Source: Thraustochytrium sp. TN22
Lineage: Eukaryota; Sar; Bigyra; Thraustochytrida; Thraustochytriidae
Direction of reading: 5' to 3'
Assembly (NCBI GenBank): GCA_013306675.1
Contig: JABLUY010000194.1
Coordinates: forward strand, 1-64,000
Length of the DNA: 64,000 nucleotides
The translations under genes were made by a program, and so were the position numbers. This document shows, one piece after another, positions 41,099 through 50,409 of the stretch. Positions within the stretch are counted from its first letter, which is position 1; every line of letters begins with the position of its first letter. Under the pieces are notes generated by a model that saw only the letters and a program-made list of their open reading frames with translations, searched no databases and was not told the origin of the DNA.

Positions 41099-44000
41099 CT
41101 AAAAGTCTACCTCATCCTCCTCGTCGGCATCGAGAACCTTGGCCTTCTTGGCCTCCGGAGGCTTGTCGCCCTCGTCGTCCGCATCGCCCTTGGACTCCTT
41201 CTTGTTGTCACCGTCGAGCTCCGCCTCGTCGTCATCATCGTCGTCGGCGCCAAAGAGCTCCTTCTCATCCTCATCCTCATCCTCATCGACGGCGTCGCCG
41301 CCCCCACCGGCAGCAGCAACAGCAGCAGCAGCACTAGCAGCAGCAGCAGGGGCGTCGCCATCGTCCTCGTCGCGCGGGCGCTTCTTGGAGTTGGCGCCGG
41401 CGGCGGCCTTCTTGAGCGTCTTGCCCTTGGCCTTCTTGGCCTTCTTGCCACCCTTGGCCTTGCCGCCGTCGCTGTCGTCATCGCTGTCGTCGGAGCTGGA
41501 CGAGGAGCTGGAGGAAGAACTGGACGAGGAGTCCGAGTCCGAATCCGAGCCCGCACCGCCACCGTCCTCGTCGTCACCGCGCGCAGCGCCGCCGGCCGCG
41601 CCGCCGCCCGAGGCGTCGGCGGCGTTCTTCTTGGAGTTTCGCTTGCGGCCAGCGGCCGCCTTGCGCTGCTTCTTGGCCTCCTGGAGGTCCTCGAACTTCT
41701 TGCGCGCCTCCTCCTCCTCCGCCTGCTGCTTGGCGAGCTGCTCGCGCAAGCGCTCCTCCTCCTCGCGGCGCTTGGCCTCCTCCTGCTCGCGCGCGATGCG
41801 CTTGGCCTCGGCCTGCAGCTTGATGTTGGCTTGCACCTGCTCAAGCGCGCTCTGGCTGAGCTCCTCCTTGGCCCGCTCGTGCTCCACGTACTTGTCGGAC
41901 TCCTCCAAAAGGTCGGCCGCCTTGCGCGCGCGCTGCAGCGAGGTCTGCGCTTTCAGCGCCGAGCCGTCGTGCCGCGGCGCGCGCTCCTGCAGCGCGCGCC
42001 GCCACACCGGCACCGCGTCCGCCGCCTCGTGCAGCGCCTCGGCGCTGTCCGTGGCGCCCGCCTGGTTCCACTGCACCCCGCGGTACGCCTCGCGGTTCTT
42101 GGCCGGCGCCGCCCCGCGCGGCGACCGCGGCGGCTGCAGGTAGGCGCCGCCCTCGCCGGCGGCCTTGCCTCCGCTCCCACTTTTGCCGGCCGCAGACGCC
42201 TCCAGGCGATCGCGCGTGAGCGCCAGCCAGCGGTGGATGTCGCGCGCCAGCTCAAAGCCCGTGACCGCGTGCAGCACGCGCTTGAGTGTGCGCGTGGACT
42301 TGTCCATGCACGTCTCAATGCCATGCTCAATCAGCAGCTCCGCCAGGTTGTAGCGTAGCGACAGATTGCTCGGGTCCAAGTACAGCGCCTTGACCAGCGA
42401 GGCCTGCGCGTCCGCGAACTTGCCGGCGCGCATGTGCGCGTTCGCCAGGTACATGAGGAGCTCCGCATCGTTGTCCAGCTTGAAGCGCTTCATGCACTGC
42501 TGGTACAGCGAGGCGGCCGTCTCGAAGCGGCCCTCCTCCACCGCCACGTGCGCCAGGTTGATCCACACCGAAGGGTTCGCCGCGTCGTCCGGCTCGCGCA
42601 GCTTCTCCAGCAGCGAGCGCGCCTGCCGAAAGTGGCCCTGCGCCGCCAGCACGACCGCCATGCCGTTCGCCGCGTACACGCAGTTCGGGTTGCCGTCCAG
42701 GATCTTCTCGTACCAGTTCTTGGCAAAGTCCACGCCCGTGCGCCACGTCGACGAGTTGCGCGCCTGCGCACGCCGCCCCGACGTCACCTTGCGCAGCGCG
42801 TCGTTCGCCAGCGACAGCTTCGCGTACACGTCGTACGCGCCCGCCGCCTTGGACGCCTTGCTCGCGTTGCGCTTGAGCTGGTTCAGCTGGTTGTACGCCT
42901 CCTGCGCGCGCGTGAGCTCGCCGCGCTGCGTGTGCAGCCGCCCCAGCATGGCCCAGGCGTCCTCCGCCGCCGTCGTCGTCGACTCCGCCGCCTCGCGGTA
43001 CAGCCGCTCCGCCTCGGCCCACCGCCCGTGCCGCTCCGCCTGCAGCCCCAGCCGCAGCACGGGCTCCGACATGCGCGGCAGCTCTTCGCGCAGGCTCTTG
43101 TACAGCGCCTCCGCCTCGTCCAGCGCGCCCGTCTCATCCAGCACCAGCGCCAAATTCAGCCGCAGCGTCACCGAGTCCACCTCGCTCAGCTGGTCCTTGT
43201 TCGACTCCAGACCGTTGCGAAAGGCCACCAGCGCCGCCTCCACGTCGCCCAGCGCAAAGTTGAGCTCGCCCACGTTGTTGAACAGGTAGTGCGCCACCTG
43301 CGGCATGCCGCGCGCCGCCTTCTTGTACGCGCGCTTCGCGTCCGACAGCTCCTTGCGCTTCGGGTTGTCCACCTTTTGCAGCACGCGCGCCTCCTCCAGC
43401 CACGCCTCCCAGTCCGCCGGGTCCTCCGTCGTCAGCTGCCGCAGGTGCTGCAGCGCCATCTCGCGCCGCTTCCCGCGGTGGTGCAGCCACGCCAGCATCA
43501 GCCGCGTGTCGCGGTCGTTGCGGAACTCCGGCTGCCGCAAGATCTCCTCGCCCAGCTGGATCGCCTTGTCCGGCGCGTCCCGCGCGTCCTCGTCCTCCGC
43601 GCCGCGCTCCATCTGCCACACGCGCATCTGCATCTCGCCAAACATCGCCAGAGGGTAGTTCGGCACCATGTCGCGCGCGCGCTTGTAGCACTCCAGCGCC
43701 TCAGAGTACTTGGCCTTCTCCTGGTAGTACCGCCCCAAAATGAAGAGCGACTCCGCGCGCACCTCCTTGTCCCCCGACGCGGAGTGGTACGCCGTCTTGG
43801 CCAGGTTCGCCACGCGGTCCTTGGCTTGCCCGCCGTCCTTGCTGCTGCCGCCGCCGCGCCCCGCCTCGCCGCCATTCTCGCCGCCATGCTCGCCGCCCTC
43901 CCCGTTCGCCTTGGCCGCCGCCGTCCCGCCCTTGCGGAAAAAGAAGTGGTTCGCCAGGTGGTTGAGCGCGGTCGCGTTCGTGTGCTGCAGCTCGAACGCG

Positions 44001-44938
44001 CGCCGGATACGCTGCATCGCGCGCTGAGACAGTGCCACGTCGAAGCCGCGCTGCTGCGCCTCGCCCAGCTCCAGCACCGCCAGCGCCACCAGCGCGTTCG
44101 TGTCGTCCGGGTCCACCTCCAGCGCGCGCTCGAAGCACTCGCGCGCGCGCCCTGGGCGGTTCAGCTTGTAGTAGCACAGGCCCATGTTCACGCGCACCAC
44201 CGACCCGCACCCAGGGTGGTCCTCCAGCGCCTTGCGGTAGTCCTTGAGCGCCGCCTGGTACCGCTTCTCCTCCCACGAGACGCCGCCGCGCCCCAGCATC
44301 GCCAGCAAGTGCCCGCGATCCAGGTCCAGCGCGTCCTCGAAGTGGCCCGACGCCGCCTCGTAGTCCTTCCACAGAAGCTTGAGCACGCCGCGGATCGCCA
44401 GCGTTGAGGCCGTCTCCTTGATGCTGCTCGCGCGAATCAGCAGGTCCAGCGCGTCTCCGTGCTGGTTCTTGCTCGCCGTGCTCTCCATCGTCTTCGGGTC
44501 CGTCGTCACCGAGATCATGAGCGCCGCGCGCGCGTTCAGCAGGTTCACGCGCCCCTCGCGGTCGCTCTCGAACTCGCGCTCCACATCCGGGCCCGTGCCG
44601 ATCTCCAGGATGCGGTTGCAGTCCTCCAGCCGGCCCTGCATGTAGTACGCCACCGCGAACGACAGCCACCGGTGCAGCGCCGCGCGCTCGCCCGCCAGCA
44701 CCGGCAGCAGCGCGTTCGCCGGCGGCAGGTCGTTCACCGGCACCGTTACCACCTGCTCCGTCTCGCGGCCCTCCTCGTCGCGCACCGGAATCTCCAGCAC
44801 CAGGTCGTCGTCCTCCTCCTCCTCATCCACCTCCATCGCCGCCTTCTCCTTGCCCTTGCCCTTGCCCTCGCCGCGCTCGCCCGCCACGGCCGCCGCCGCG
44901 GCCGCCGCGCGCGCGCCGCCGTTCGCCGTGCCCGCCAT
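41099..44938 (-). CDS. CTR9: CTR9, TPR subunit of the Paf1 transcription elongation complex
   Basis: 1279 residues. The ATG at 44938 is chosen over one 29 codons upstream, because the upstream part is an Arg/Ala simple repeat. The order matches CTR9: an N-terminal block with LEIPVRD, many TPR units through about residue 960 (CYYKLNRPGRARECFERALE, LNHLANHFFF, ESLFILGRYYQEKAKYSEAL, AANGMAVVLAAQGHFRQARS), then a basic/acidic coiled tail rich in KR and EE with a Ser/Asp run and ending DEEDEVDF. CTR9 scaffolds Paf1C on RNA polymerase II and supports H2B ubiquitination and H3K4/K36 methylation. It is divergent from the 1599-residue gene across about 550 bp. No splice signals needed. Confidence 0.93.
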   Translation of the reverse strand: MAGTANGGARAAAAAAAVAGERGEGKGKGKEKAAMEVDEEEEDDDLVLEIPVRDEEGRETEQVVTVPVNDLPPANALLPVLAGERAALHRWLSFAVAYYMQGRLEDCNRILEIGTGPDVEREFESDREGRVNLLNARAALMISVTTDPKTMESTASKNQHGDALDLLIRASSIKETASTLAIRGVLKLLWKDYEAASGHFEDALDLDRGHLLAMLGRGGVSWEEKRYQAALKDYRKALEDHPGCGSVVRVNMGLCYYKLNRPGRARECFERALEVDPDDTNALVALAVLELGEAQQRGFDVALSQRAMQRIRRAFELQHTNATALNHLANHFFFRKGGTAAAKANGEGGEHGGENGGEAGRGGGSSKDGGQAKDRVANLAKTAYHSASGDKEVRAESLFILGRYYQEKAKYSEALECYKRARDMVPNYPLAMFGEMQMRVWQMERGAEDEDARDAPDKAIQLGEEILRQPEFRNDRDTRLMLAWLHHRGKRREMALQHLRQLTTEDPADWEAWLEEARVLQKVDNPKRKELSDAKRAYKKAARGMPQVAHYLFNNVGELNFALGDVEAALVAFRNGLESNKDQLSEVDSVTLRLNLALVLDETGALDEAEALYKSLREELPRMSEPVLRLGLQAERHGRWAEAERLYREAAESTTTAAEDAWAMLGRLHTQRGELTRAQEAYNQLNQLKRNASKASKAAGAYDVYAKLSLANDALRKVTSGRRAQARNSSTWRTGVDFAKNWYEKILDGNPNCVYAANGMAVVLAAQGHFRQARSLLEKLREPDDAANPSVWINLAHVAVEEGRFETAASLYQQCMKRFKLDNDAELLMYLANAHMRAGKFADAQASLVKALYLDPSNLSLRYNLAELLIEHGIETCMDKSTRTLKRVLHAVTGFELARDIHRWLALTRDRLEASAAGKSGSGGKAAGEGGAYLQPPRSPRGAAPAKNREAYRGVQWNQAGATDSAEALHEAADAVPVWRRALQERAPRHDGSALKAQTSLQRARKAADLLEESDKYVEHERAKEELSQSALEQVQANIKLQAEAKRIAREQEEAKRREEEERLREQLAKQQAEEEEARKKFEDLQEAKKQRKAAAGRKRNSKKNAADASGGGAAGGAARGDDEDGGGAGSDSDSDSSSSSSSSSSSSSDDSDDDSDGGKAKGGKKAKKAKGKTLKKAAAGANSKKRPRDEDDGDAPAAAASAAAAVAAAGGGGDAVDEDEDEDEKELFGADDDDDDEAELDGDNKKESKGDADDEGDKPPEAKKAKVLDADEEDEVDF

Positions 44939-45489
44939 CCTGCGCCGCCGCGCCGCGCCGCGCCGCGCCGCCGCCGTACCGCGCCGCGCCGCGCCGCGCC
45001 GCGCCGCTCCGCGCTCGCCGCCCACGCGCCGCCGCCCGCCGCCGCCGCCGCCGCCCGCGCGCGGCGCCCAGCCCGCGGCGCGCGCGCTGTTGGTCGATTG
45101 CCGCTCGATGATCTTCTCCTCTCTCTCTTTCGCCTGCTGCGCCGCCGTCCCGTTTGAATTCGAATTTCGAATTCATTTCGAACTGACCAGCCAGCCAGGC
45201 GGTTGACAAGTTGCCGCCGCTTCAAGTTGCGCGCCGCTCGCGCCAAGTGGGCTGACTGTGAGTTGACTTCTCTTCAAGTTGCCTTGTCTCACTTGCGCCA
45301 GAGGCCGAGGCGGAGCCGGGCGTCACGGCCGCCGCCGCGCAGAGCGGGAACGAGCCGACCGCGACCTCGCGCGCGGCCGGCGGCGCGGCGCGCAGGCGCG
45401 AGGGGCCTCCTGCCGCGAGCCCGAGCCAGCCTGCCAGACGGCGAGCGGGCGAGCCGACAGACAGCCTGGGAGGGGAGAGGACGGAGCGC
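44939..45489. promoter_or_regulatory. Divergent promoter region of CTR9 and the VPS9-like gene
   Basis: About 550 bp between the two start codons, which point away from each other. Mostly GC-rich simple repeat on the CTR9 side. It contains an AT-rich island with a perfect inverted repeat at 45156-45174. Confidence 0.55.
45156..45174. promoter_or_regulatory. Inverted repeat GAATTCGAA-T-TTCGAATTC
   Basis: Two 9-bp arms are perfectly complementary around a single central T, followed at once by a further TTCGAA (45177-45182). It stands out as an AT-rich patch in a GC-rich divergent promoter. A dimeric transcription-factor site is plausible. The spacing does not fit a classical heat-shock element. 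Confidence 0.4.
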
Positions 45490-48400
45490 ATGGCGGACCC
45501 AGAGGATACCACCAACGCGGGCCATGAGGAACTCCCGGCGCCCGAGGGAGAGAGCGGGGAGGTGAGGCGCGACAAGGACCAGCAAGGGGTGGACCAGGGA
45601 GCCGTGGAGTCGCGCACTGACGTGGCTGTAGACCACCACCCTGATCCGGCGGAGGCGCACGATCTTCACGACCCTGTGCAGGACAACATCACGGCACCGG
45701 CCACTACTACGCCTGCCCCCGCAGCCCCGACATCGCAAGATGGCGCGGCGCCACCTGCCCCGCCTCCACCGTCGCACGAAAGCGAGGCGCCTGCTGTTGC
45801 AGCCCAGGCATCCTCGCAAGAACCGGCGGAATCCCAAGCCCCTCCCGCGCCAGCTGCCGCGGCTTCTGTACCGCAATCGCAGGAATCGGCACCGCAGGAT
45901 GCGCCCTCCGCAGCCGCGCAGCAACCGATGCCGGCCGGACCTCCACCGGCATACTCGACCGTGCGCAAGACCGAGACTTCGCAACATGTGCCTGAGCCGC
46001 TGCCTGAGACTTCGCAAAAGGTGCCTGACTCACAGGGGTTGACCGAGACGTCGCACGCTTCCGGAACACCGCAGGTGCCTGAGACGTCACCTCGGGTGCC
46101 TGAGACGCCAGCTCAGGTGCCTGAGACGCAACCTCAGGTGCCTGAGACGCAACCTCAGGTGTCTGAGACGCAACCTCAGGTGTCTGCGACGCCACCTCAG
46201 GTGCCTGAGACGCCACCTCAGGTGTCTGAGACGCCACCTCAGGTTCCTGAGACGCCACCTCGGGTGCCCGAGCCGCAGCAGGTTCCTGCATCGCAACAGG
46301 TTCCAGAGCCGCCACAAGCGATGCCCGAGTCCGAGCAAGTATTTGGGTCGCATCCTCAAGAGCCTGGGCACGTTTCTCGGTCACAGCAAGTGCCTGCGTC
46401 GCAGCAAGTGCCTGAGACAACGCAAGTGCCTGGGACAACGCAAGTGCCTGGGTCGCAGCAAGTGCCCGAGCCGCAGCACGTGCCTGAGCCGCAGCACGTG
46501 CCTGAGCCGCAACAAGTGCCCGAGCCGCAACAAGTGCGCGAGCCGCAGCACGCGCCGGAGCCGGAATCTTCTGAGCCAGTGGCGGCAACTCGCATCGATT
46601 CCAAGACCATGGAGATGGCGAGCCAGCAGGAGCAGCAGACAGCCCCGCCACAGGCAGACAGCAGCGTCTCACAGACCGCACCATCTGCGCATCTGCCGGA
46701 GCTTGACGCCCCTCCTGCGCCTGCGCCTGCGCCTGATGAAACTACGCATGAGCCTCGGGCGCCGCGCGAACCTGCCGAGCCCGCAGCACCAGCGCATAGC
46801 GAGCCTCCAGCGCATAGCGAGCCTCCAGCGAATAGCGAGCCTCCAGCGAATAGCGAGCCTCAAGCTAATAGTGAGCCTCCCGATGCGACTTCAGCAGGAG
46901 GTCAGACCCCCGATCTGTCCGAGCCTGAGCCGGGAGCGCCACCCATGGATGCAGCGACGCCTGTGGAGCCGCCAGCGCCGTTGTCTGCTCAGGGCCAGCC
47001 CGACGTGCTCGAGCCCTCATCTCGGCAAAACGCTGATGCCGACGCTGCCGCGAAAACCGCCGCAGCAGGCGCCGTGTCCAGTACGGCAGCAGGCATTGCT
47101 GCCGACACCCAGTTCACTGCAGACAGCCCTGAAACTGCGCACGAGGTTGACAGTGACAGCCAGGCGAAGCCAGTGAGCCCGACCAAGGCGGCTGGGGAGG
47201 CCGCGGAGACCGAGTTGGACCTGCTTGGAATCACGTCGGAGCCCGATGTCGCGGTGGATGCGCAAGGTCGTGAGCCAGAGCAAGCTGGTTCTGCCCCGGC
47301 CGTCTCTGACCAGGTGCAGGATGCGAGCAACCCAGAGACGGAAAATGAGGGCGCCCAGGATGCCGCGGAGGCTCCGCCATCCCAGGGAGCGCTTGCGGCG
47401 CCGGATACAGAGCATGAGCCCTCGTCAGATGCTGCTGCGTTGGACGGGGCGGCCGAACTAGAGGCGACTGAGGATGACAACGGAGACTCGACGCAAGATC
47501 CCCAGTCGGCGGAAGCCGATGGTTCGCAGTCGATCCACACGGAAGACGCGCCGTCCACGCAGGCACAAGAGGCGCAGCCAACGCAGGCGGACCCGTCGCC
47601 GGTACCGGATACGGATGAGGCGCATGCACTGCAGGCGGAGGACTCGCAGGCGGAAGACTCGCAGTCAACGTCTCTGGGGGAGGCGACAACGCAGAAGGAG
47701 GAGGATACGAGCCTTCTTCTGCCAGCAAACCCGCACAAGCTCGCGAGCGGTGCCGATGAGGGCTCGGCAGTGAACGCCATCGACTTGCCCGTGGACGCCG
47801 TGAGCAGCCCGCTCGCCCAGGGCGTCTTTGGTGAGATGTCAGAAGGCAACGAGCTGAAGCGCGGCTCGGACAGAGCCTTCGACATGCTAGCGGCCAACTC
47901 GAGCTTGCACCTGCGCACAGACAGCGGCGGCATGGTGGACGGGCTAAACTACGAGTCCGACGAAGCTCCCGATGACGAAGACGATGTGCAAGGAGACAGC
48001 GACGAGGACGAAGCCGTGAATGCTGGCATCGCACAGGGCCGCTCGCAGGAGCGTGGGTCGGTTGCGCCTGTACCTTCGGACCTGCAGGAGGCTGTGGCCA
48101 TCATGGCTGCGCGCTCTCGCGCCTTCAAGGCCAAGCCGCACTACTCGGTTCGCCAGGACCTGCTGGACGAGCTGGACGAGCTGGACGAGGACCAGGATGA
48201 CGAGGAAGGTTGCATCGACGTCAATCACGTCGACATTCATGATGACGACGAAGAAGAGGTGGAGGGCGGCGACCTTGTGGACGAGGATCGCGACCGCGGC
48301 ATGGCCGACTCGGACTCGGACGAGCCGCGCGAGCTCTCAGACATGGGCGTCGCCGCCGGCGCGGCACGGTCGATCCCGCGCGAGCTCTCGGATATGGGTG

Positions 48401-50289
48401 GTGTCGATGCGGGTCTTCCCCGCTCTGAACACATGGAGGCGGCTCCTCCTCGCTCTGCGCACGTGGATGCCGCTGCAAAGGTGGACTCATCGAGTTCAGC
48501 CCCACGTGAGCTCGCCGACATGAACGGCGGCGCACCTGCGCCTGGCGGCTCGCCGCCCACCTCGACGACGACGACAACGGAAGAAGACGACGAAGAAGCA
48601 GACACCCCCAAGGAAAGTAGTGCAGAGGACGGGGCACGGGACGTCCTGGAGGAGTTCGGGTTGTGGCTCGGCCTGATCAAGGACCGCTTTCACGGGCCGG
48701 CTTCGCTGAAGCGCGAGGCGGAGATCAAGGCGGAGTTGGCGCAGCGCAGGACGCCATTCGAACATGCGGAGGATGAGGCGGCGCCGGAGCTGCAGGCGCT
48801 GGCGCAGCCGCAGTTCCGCGAGGGCTTGTCGACTGCTGGACGCCTGAGCGAGATGCGGCGGCAGGCGGAGGACCTTGTGGTGCAGACGACGAGTCGCCAC
48901 GCACTCATGCAGGAGCCGGGCAAGGCGCGCGCGCTGAGCAACAAGATCGCGAGCTTCGTGCAGATTTTGCGCGTGCGCGCGGCGGCGCGCATGGGCGAGC
49001 AAACGGACGGGTTCACGGACGGCGTGGAGGCGCGCGAGGACGAGGCGGCGCTCTTCGTGGCGCGTGGCGTGGTGCGGTCGGGGTCATGGGAGCCGCTGCT
49101 GATCTGCTTCGACCTGGACCAGCGCGACCCGAACGATCCGGGCGAGAAGGCGGACCGCGCTTTCTCGAGCGTGCTGGCGCGGCAGCGCAAGGCGCGCAGC
49201 ACGGTCAACGGCGAGCTGGTTCGGCAGTACCTGAACGTGGTGCTGCGCGGACTGCCCGCCTCACCGGCGCTGAGTGACCTGGTGCGGCCCATCCCGAAGC
49301 AGAGCGCGGCGCGCTCGCACACGGGCAATCCAGAGTACGCGTTCAAGCTGGGACGCGCGCTAGCGCAGTTTCGGCGCATCTTCTGCGGCATGTACGAGGG
49401 TCTGTTCGCGCCGCCGCTCGAGGGCGTGCGGCGGCCGGAGGAGGCCCTCCTGGAGGCGGCCGTGGCGGACCTGGGACGTGTCATGGGCCTCGCGTCGCGC
49501 ATCGTGTTCTGGCAGTACCCGGAGCTCCTGGATGTGCAGGTGCGCGAGGTGGTGGGCGACACATCCAAGGGCCGTGTGCAGGACAGCCGGCGTGGCGGGT
49601 GGATCCCGCGGTCCACCAAGGACCCCGGGCTCGTGGTGCGCTCGTGCATCGAGGACGCCCTGCTGGATCCACTGTTGGACAACCTGTACCTGGCGTACAA
49701 TGCCGTGTGGGGCGAGCGCGACCTGGAGATCTCCAAGGCGTGCGCCACGCTGGCTGGGTCCATGTCGGAGGCGGACCTGATGGCGGCCTGCGGCGTGCCG
49801 CCTTTCTACCAGCTGGAGTTCGTGCACCCGGTAGCGCGTTCGGGGGCTGGCAGCGGCGAACGCGCCGCGCCGCAGCGCTCGCCGTACCAGGCGGCCATCG
49901 ACCTGATGGAGAGCACGTGGATGAACGCGCGGACACCGGCAAGCAAGATCGCCGTGCTGTCACTGGCCCACCAGGCCATCGTGGACGCTGCCATTATGCA
50001 TTACTCGCGACCGACGCAGATGCGCGATGAGGACGGCGCCGTCCAGGTGCGCGCGGCCATCAAGGATCAGCGCAAGCTCATTCCGCGTCGACGCGAGATG
50101 CTGGCGCTCTTCACGCACTGCATCATCATGTCGCGCCCTTTCAACCTGGAGACGCAGAGCAGGCTGCTCTTTGACCTGGGCTCCCGGCACGCGGTGGCCC
50201 ACTCCGAGGTGGCTGCGCACGCCATTGCCATGCTATGTATGATGCCACGCAGCATCGAGGCCATCGCCGCAACGCGCGCAGATGCCTAA
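45490..50289 (+). CDS. Large disordered protein with a divergent C-terminal VPS9-like domain
   Basis: 1599 residues. Residues 1 to about 1050 are low complexity: Pro/Ala/Gln-rich, with tandem PETPPQV-type heptads, PEPQHV hexads and PA(H/N)SEP hexads, then acidic stretches. PRELSDMG or a close variant occurs three times at about residues 945-1015. A globular end starts near 1055 (EEFGLWLGLIKDRFHG). Its last 250 residues align by pattern with VPS9 Rab-GEF domains: LLDNLYLAYNAVWGERD, MAACGVPPFYQLEF, TPASKIAVLSLAHQAIVDAA and MLALFTHCIIMSRPFNLETQ. The catalytic Asp and Tyr expected in VPS9 domains are not evident, so GEF activity towards Rab5-type GTPases is uncertain. The VPS9 assignment comes from pattern memory, not a search. 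Confidence 0.6.
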   Translation: MADPEDTTNAGHEELPAPEGESGEVRRDKDQQGVDQGAVESRTDVAVDHHPDPAEAHDLHDPVQDNITAPATTTPAPAAPTSQDGAAPPAPPPPSHESEAPAVAAQASSQEPAESQAPPAPAAAASVPQSQESAPQDAPSAAAQQPMPAGPPPAYSTVRKTETSQHVPEPLPETSQKVPDSQGLTETSHASGTPQVPETSPRVPETPAQVPETQPQVPETQPQVSETQPQVSATPPQVPETPPQVSETPPQVPETPPRVPEPQQVPASQQVPEPPQAMPESEQVFGSHPQEPGHVSRSQQVPASQQVPETTQVPGTTQVPGSQQVPEPQHVPEPQHVPEPQQVPEPQQVREPQHAPEPESSEPVAATRIDSKTMEMASQQEQQTAPPQADSSVSQTAPSAHLPELDAPPAPAPAPDETTHEPRAPREPAEPAAPAHSEPPAHSEPPANSEPPANSEPQANSEPPDATSAGGQTPDLSEPEPGAPPMDAATPVEPPAPLSAQGQPDVLEPSSRQNADADAAAKTAAAGAVSSTAAGIAADTQFTADSPETAHEVDSDSQAKPVSPTKAAGEAAETELDLLGITSEPDVAVDAQGREPEQAGSAPAVSDQVQDASNPETENEGAQDAAEAPPSQGALAAPDTEHEPSSDAAALDGAAELEATEDDNGDSTQDPQSAEADGSQSIHTEDAPSTQAQEAQPTQADPSPVPDTDEAHALQAEDSQAEDSQSTSLGEATTQKEEDTSLLLPANPHKLASGADEGSAVNAIDLPVDAVSSPLAQGVFGEMSEGNELKRGSDRAFDMLAANSSLHLRTDSGGMVDGLNYESDEAPDDEDDVQGDSDEDEAVNAGIAQGRSQERGSVAPVPSDLQEAVAIMAARSRAFKAKPHYSVRQDLLDELDELDEDQDDEEGCIDVNHVDIHDDDEEEVEGGDLVDEDRDRGMADSDSDEPRELSDMGVAAGAARSIPRELSDMGGVDAGLPRSEHMEAAPPRSAHVDAAAKVDSSSSAPRELADMNGGAPAPGGSPPTSTTTTTEEDDEEADTPKESSAEDGARDVLEEFGLWLGLIKDRFHGPASLKREAEIKAELAQRRTPFEHAEDEAAPELQALAQPQFREGLSTAGRLSEMRRQAEDLVVQTTSRHALMQEPGKARALSNKIASFVQILRVRAAARMGEQTDGFTDGVEAREDEAALFVARGVVRSGSWEPLLICFDLDQRDPNDPGEKADRAFSSVLARQRKARSTVNGELVRQYLNVVLRGLPASPALSDLVRPIPKQSAARSHTGNPEYAFKLGRALAQFRRIFCGMYEGLFAPPLEGVRRPEEALLEAAVADLGRVMGLASRIVFWQYPELLDVQVREVVGDTSKGRVQDSRRGGWIPRSTKDPGLVVRSCIEDALLDPLLDNLYLAYNAVWGERDLEISKACATLAGSMSEADLMAACGVPPFYQLEFVHPVARSGAGSGERAAPQRSPYQAAIDLMESTWMNARTPASKIAVLSLAHQAIVDAAIMHYSRPTQMRDEDGAVQVRAAIKDQRKLIPRRREMLALFTHCIIMSRPFNLETQSRLLFDLGSRHAVAHSEVAAHAIAMLCMMPRSIEAIAATRADA
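46066..46880 (+). repeat. Coding short tandem repeats in the Pro-rich N-terminal half
   Basis: About 46066-46280 is built from 21-bp units (CCTGAGACGCCACCTCAGGTG and variants; PETPPQV). About 46380-46560 is built from 18-bp units (PEPQHV/PEPQQV). 46794-46880 has five 18-bp units (PAHSEP, PANSEP). The three arrays differ in period but share Pro-Glu spacing. Confidence 0.85.
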
Positions 50290-50409
50290 GCAGATGCGCG
50301 AATGGAGCCTACGAAAACAAGTCAGAGCGGTGTGTGCATTGATTGTTTTATATTCTCCATCATCATCAACATCTTCATCATCATGAGAGCAAGGCAAGGC
50401 ACGGTGCGG

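Noticed and set aside
42434-44407. A 657-codon forward frame over CTR9
   Set aside because: It is the complement of the TPR-coding strand, with an Arg/Leu/His/Val-rich translation and no motif.
45156-45182. Heat-shock element
   Set aside because: GAA and TTC triplets are present but the two-base gaps required by nGAAn units are not.
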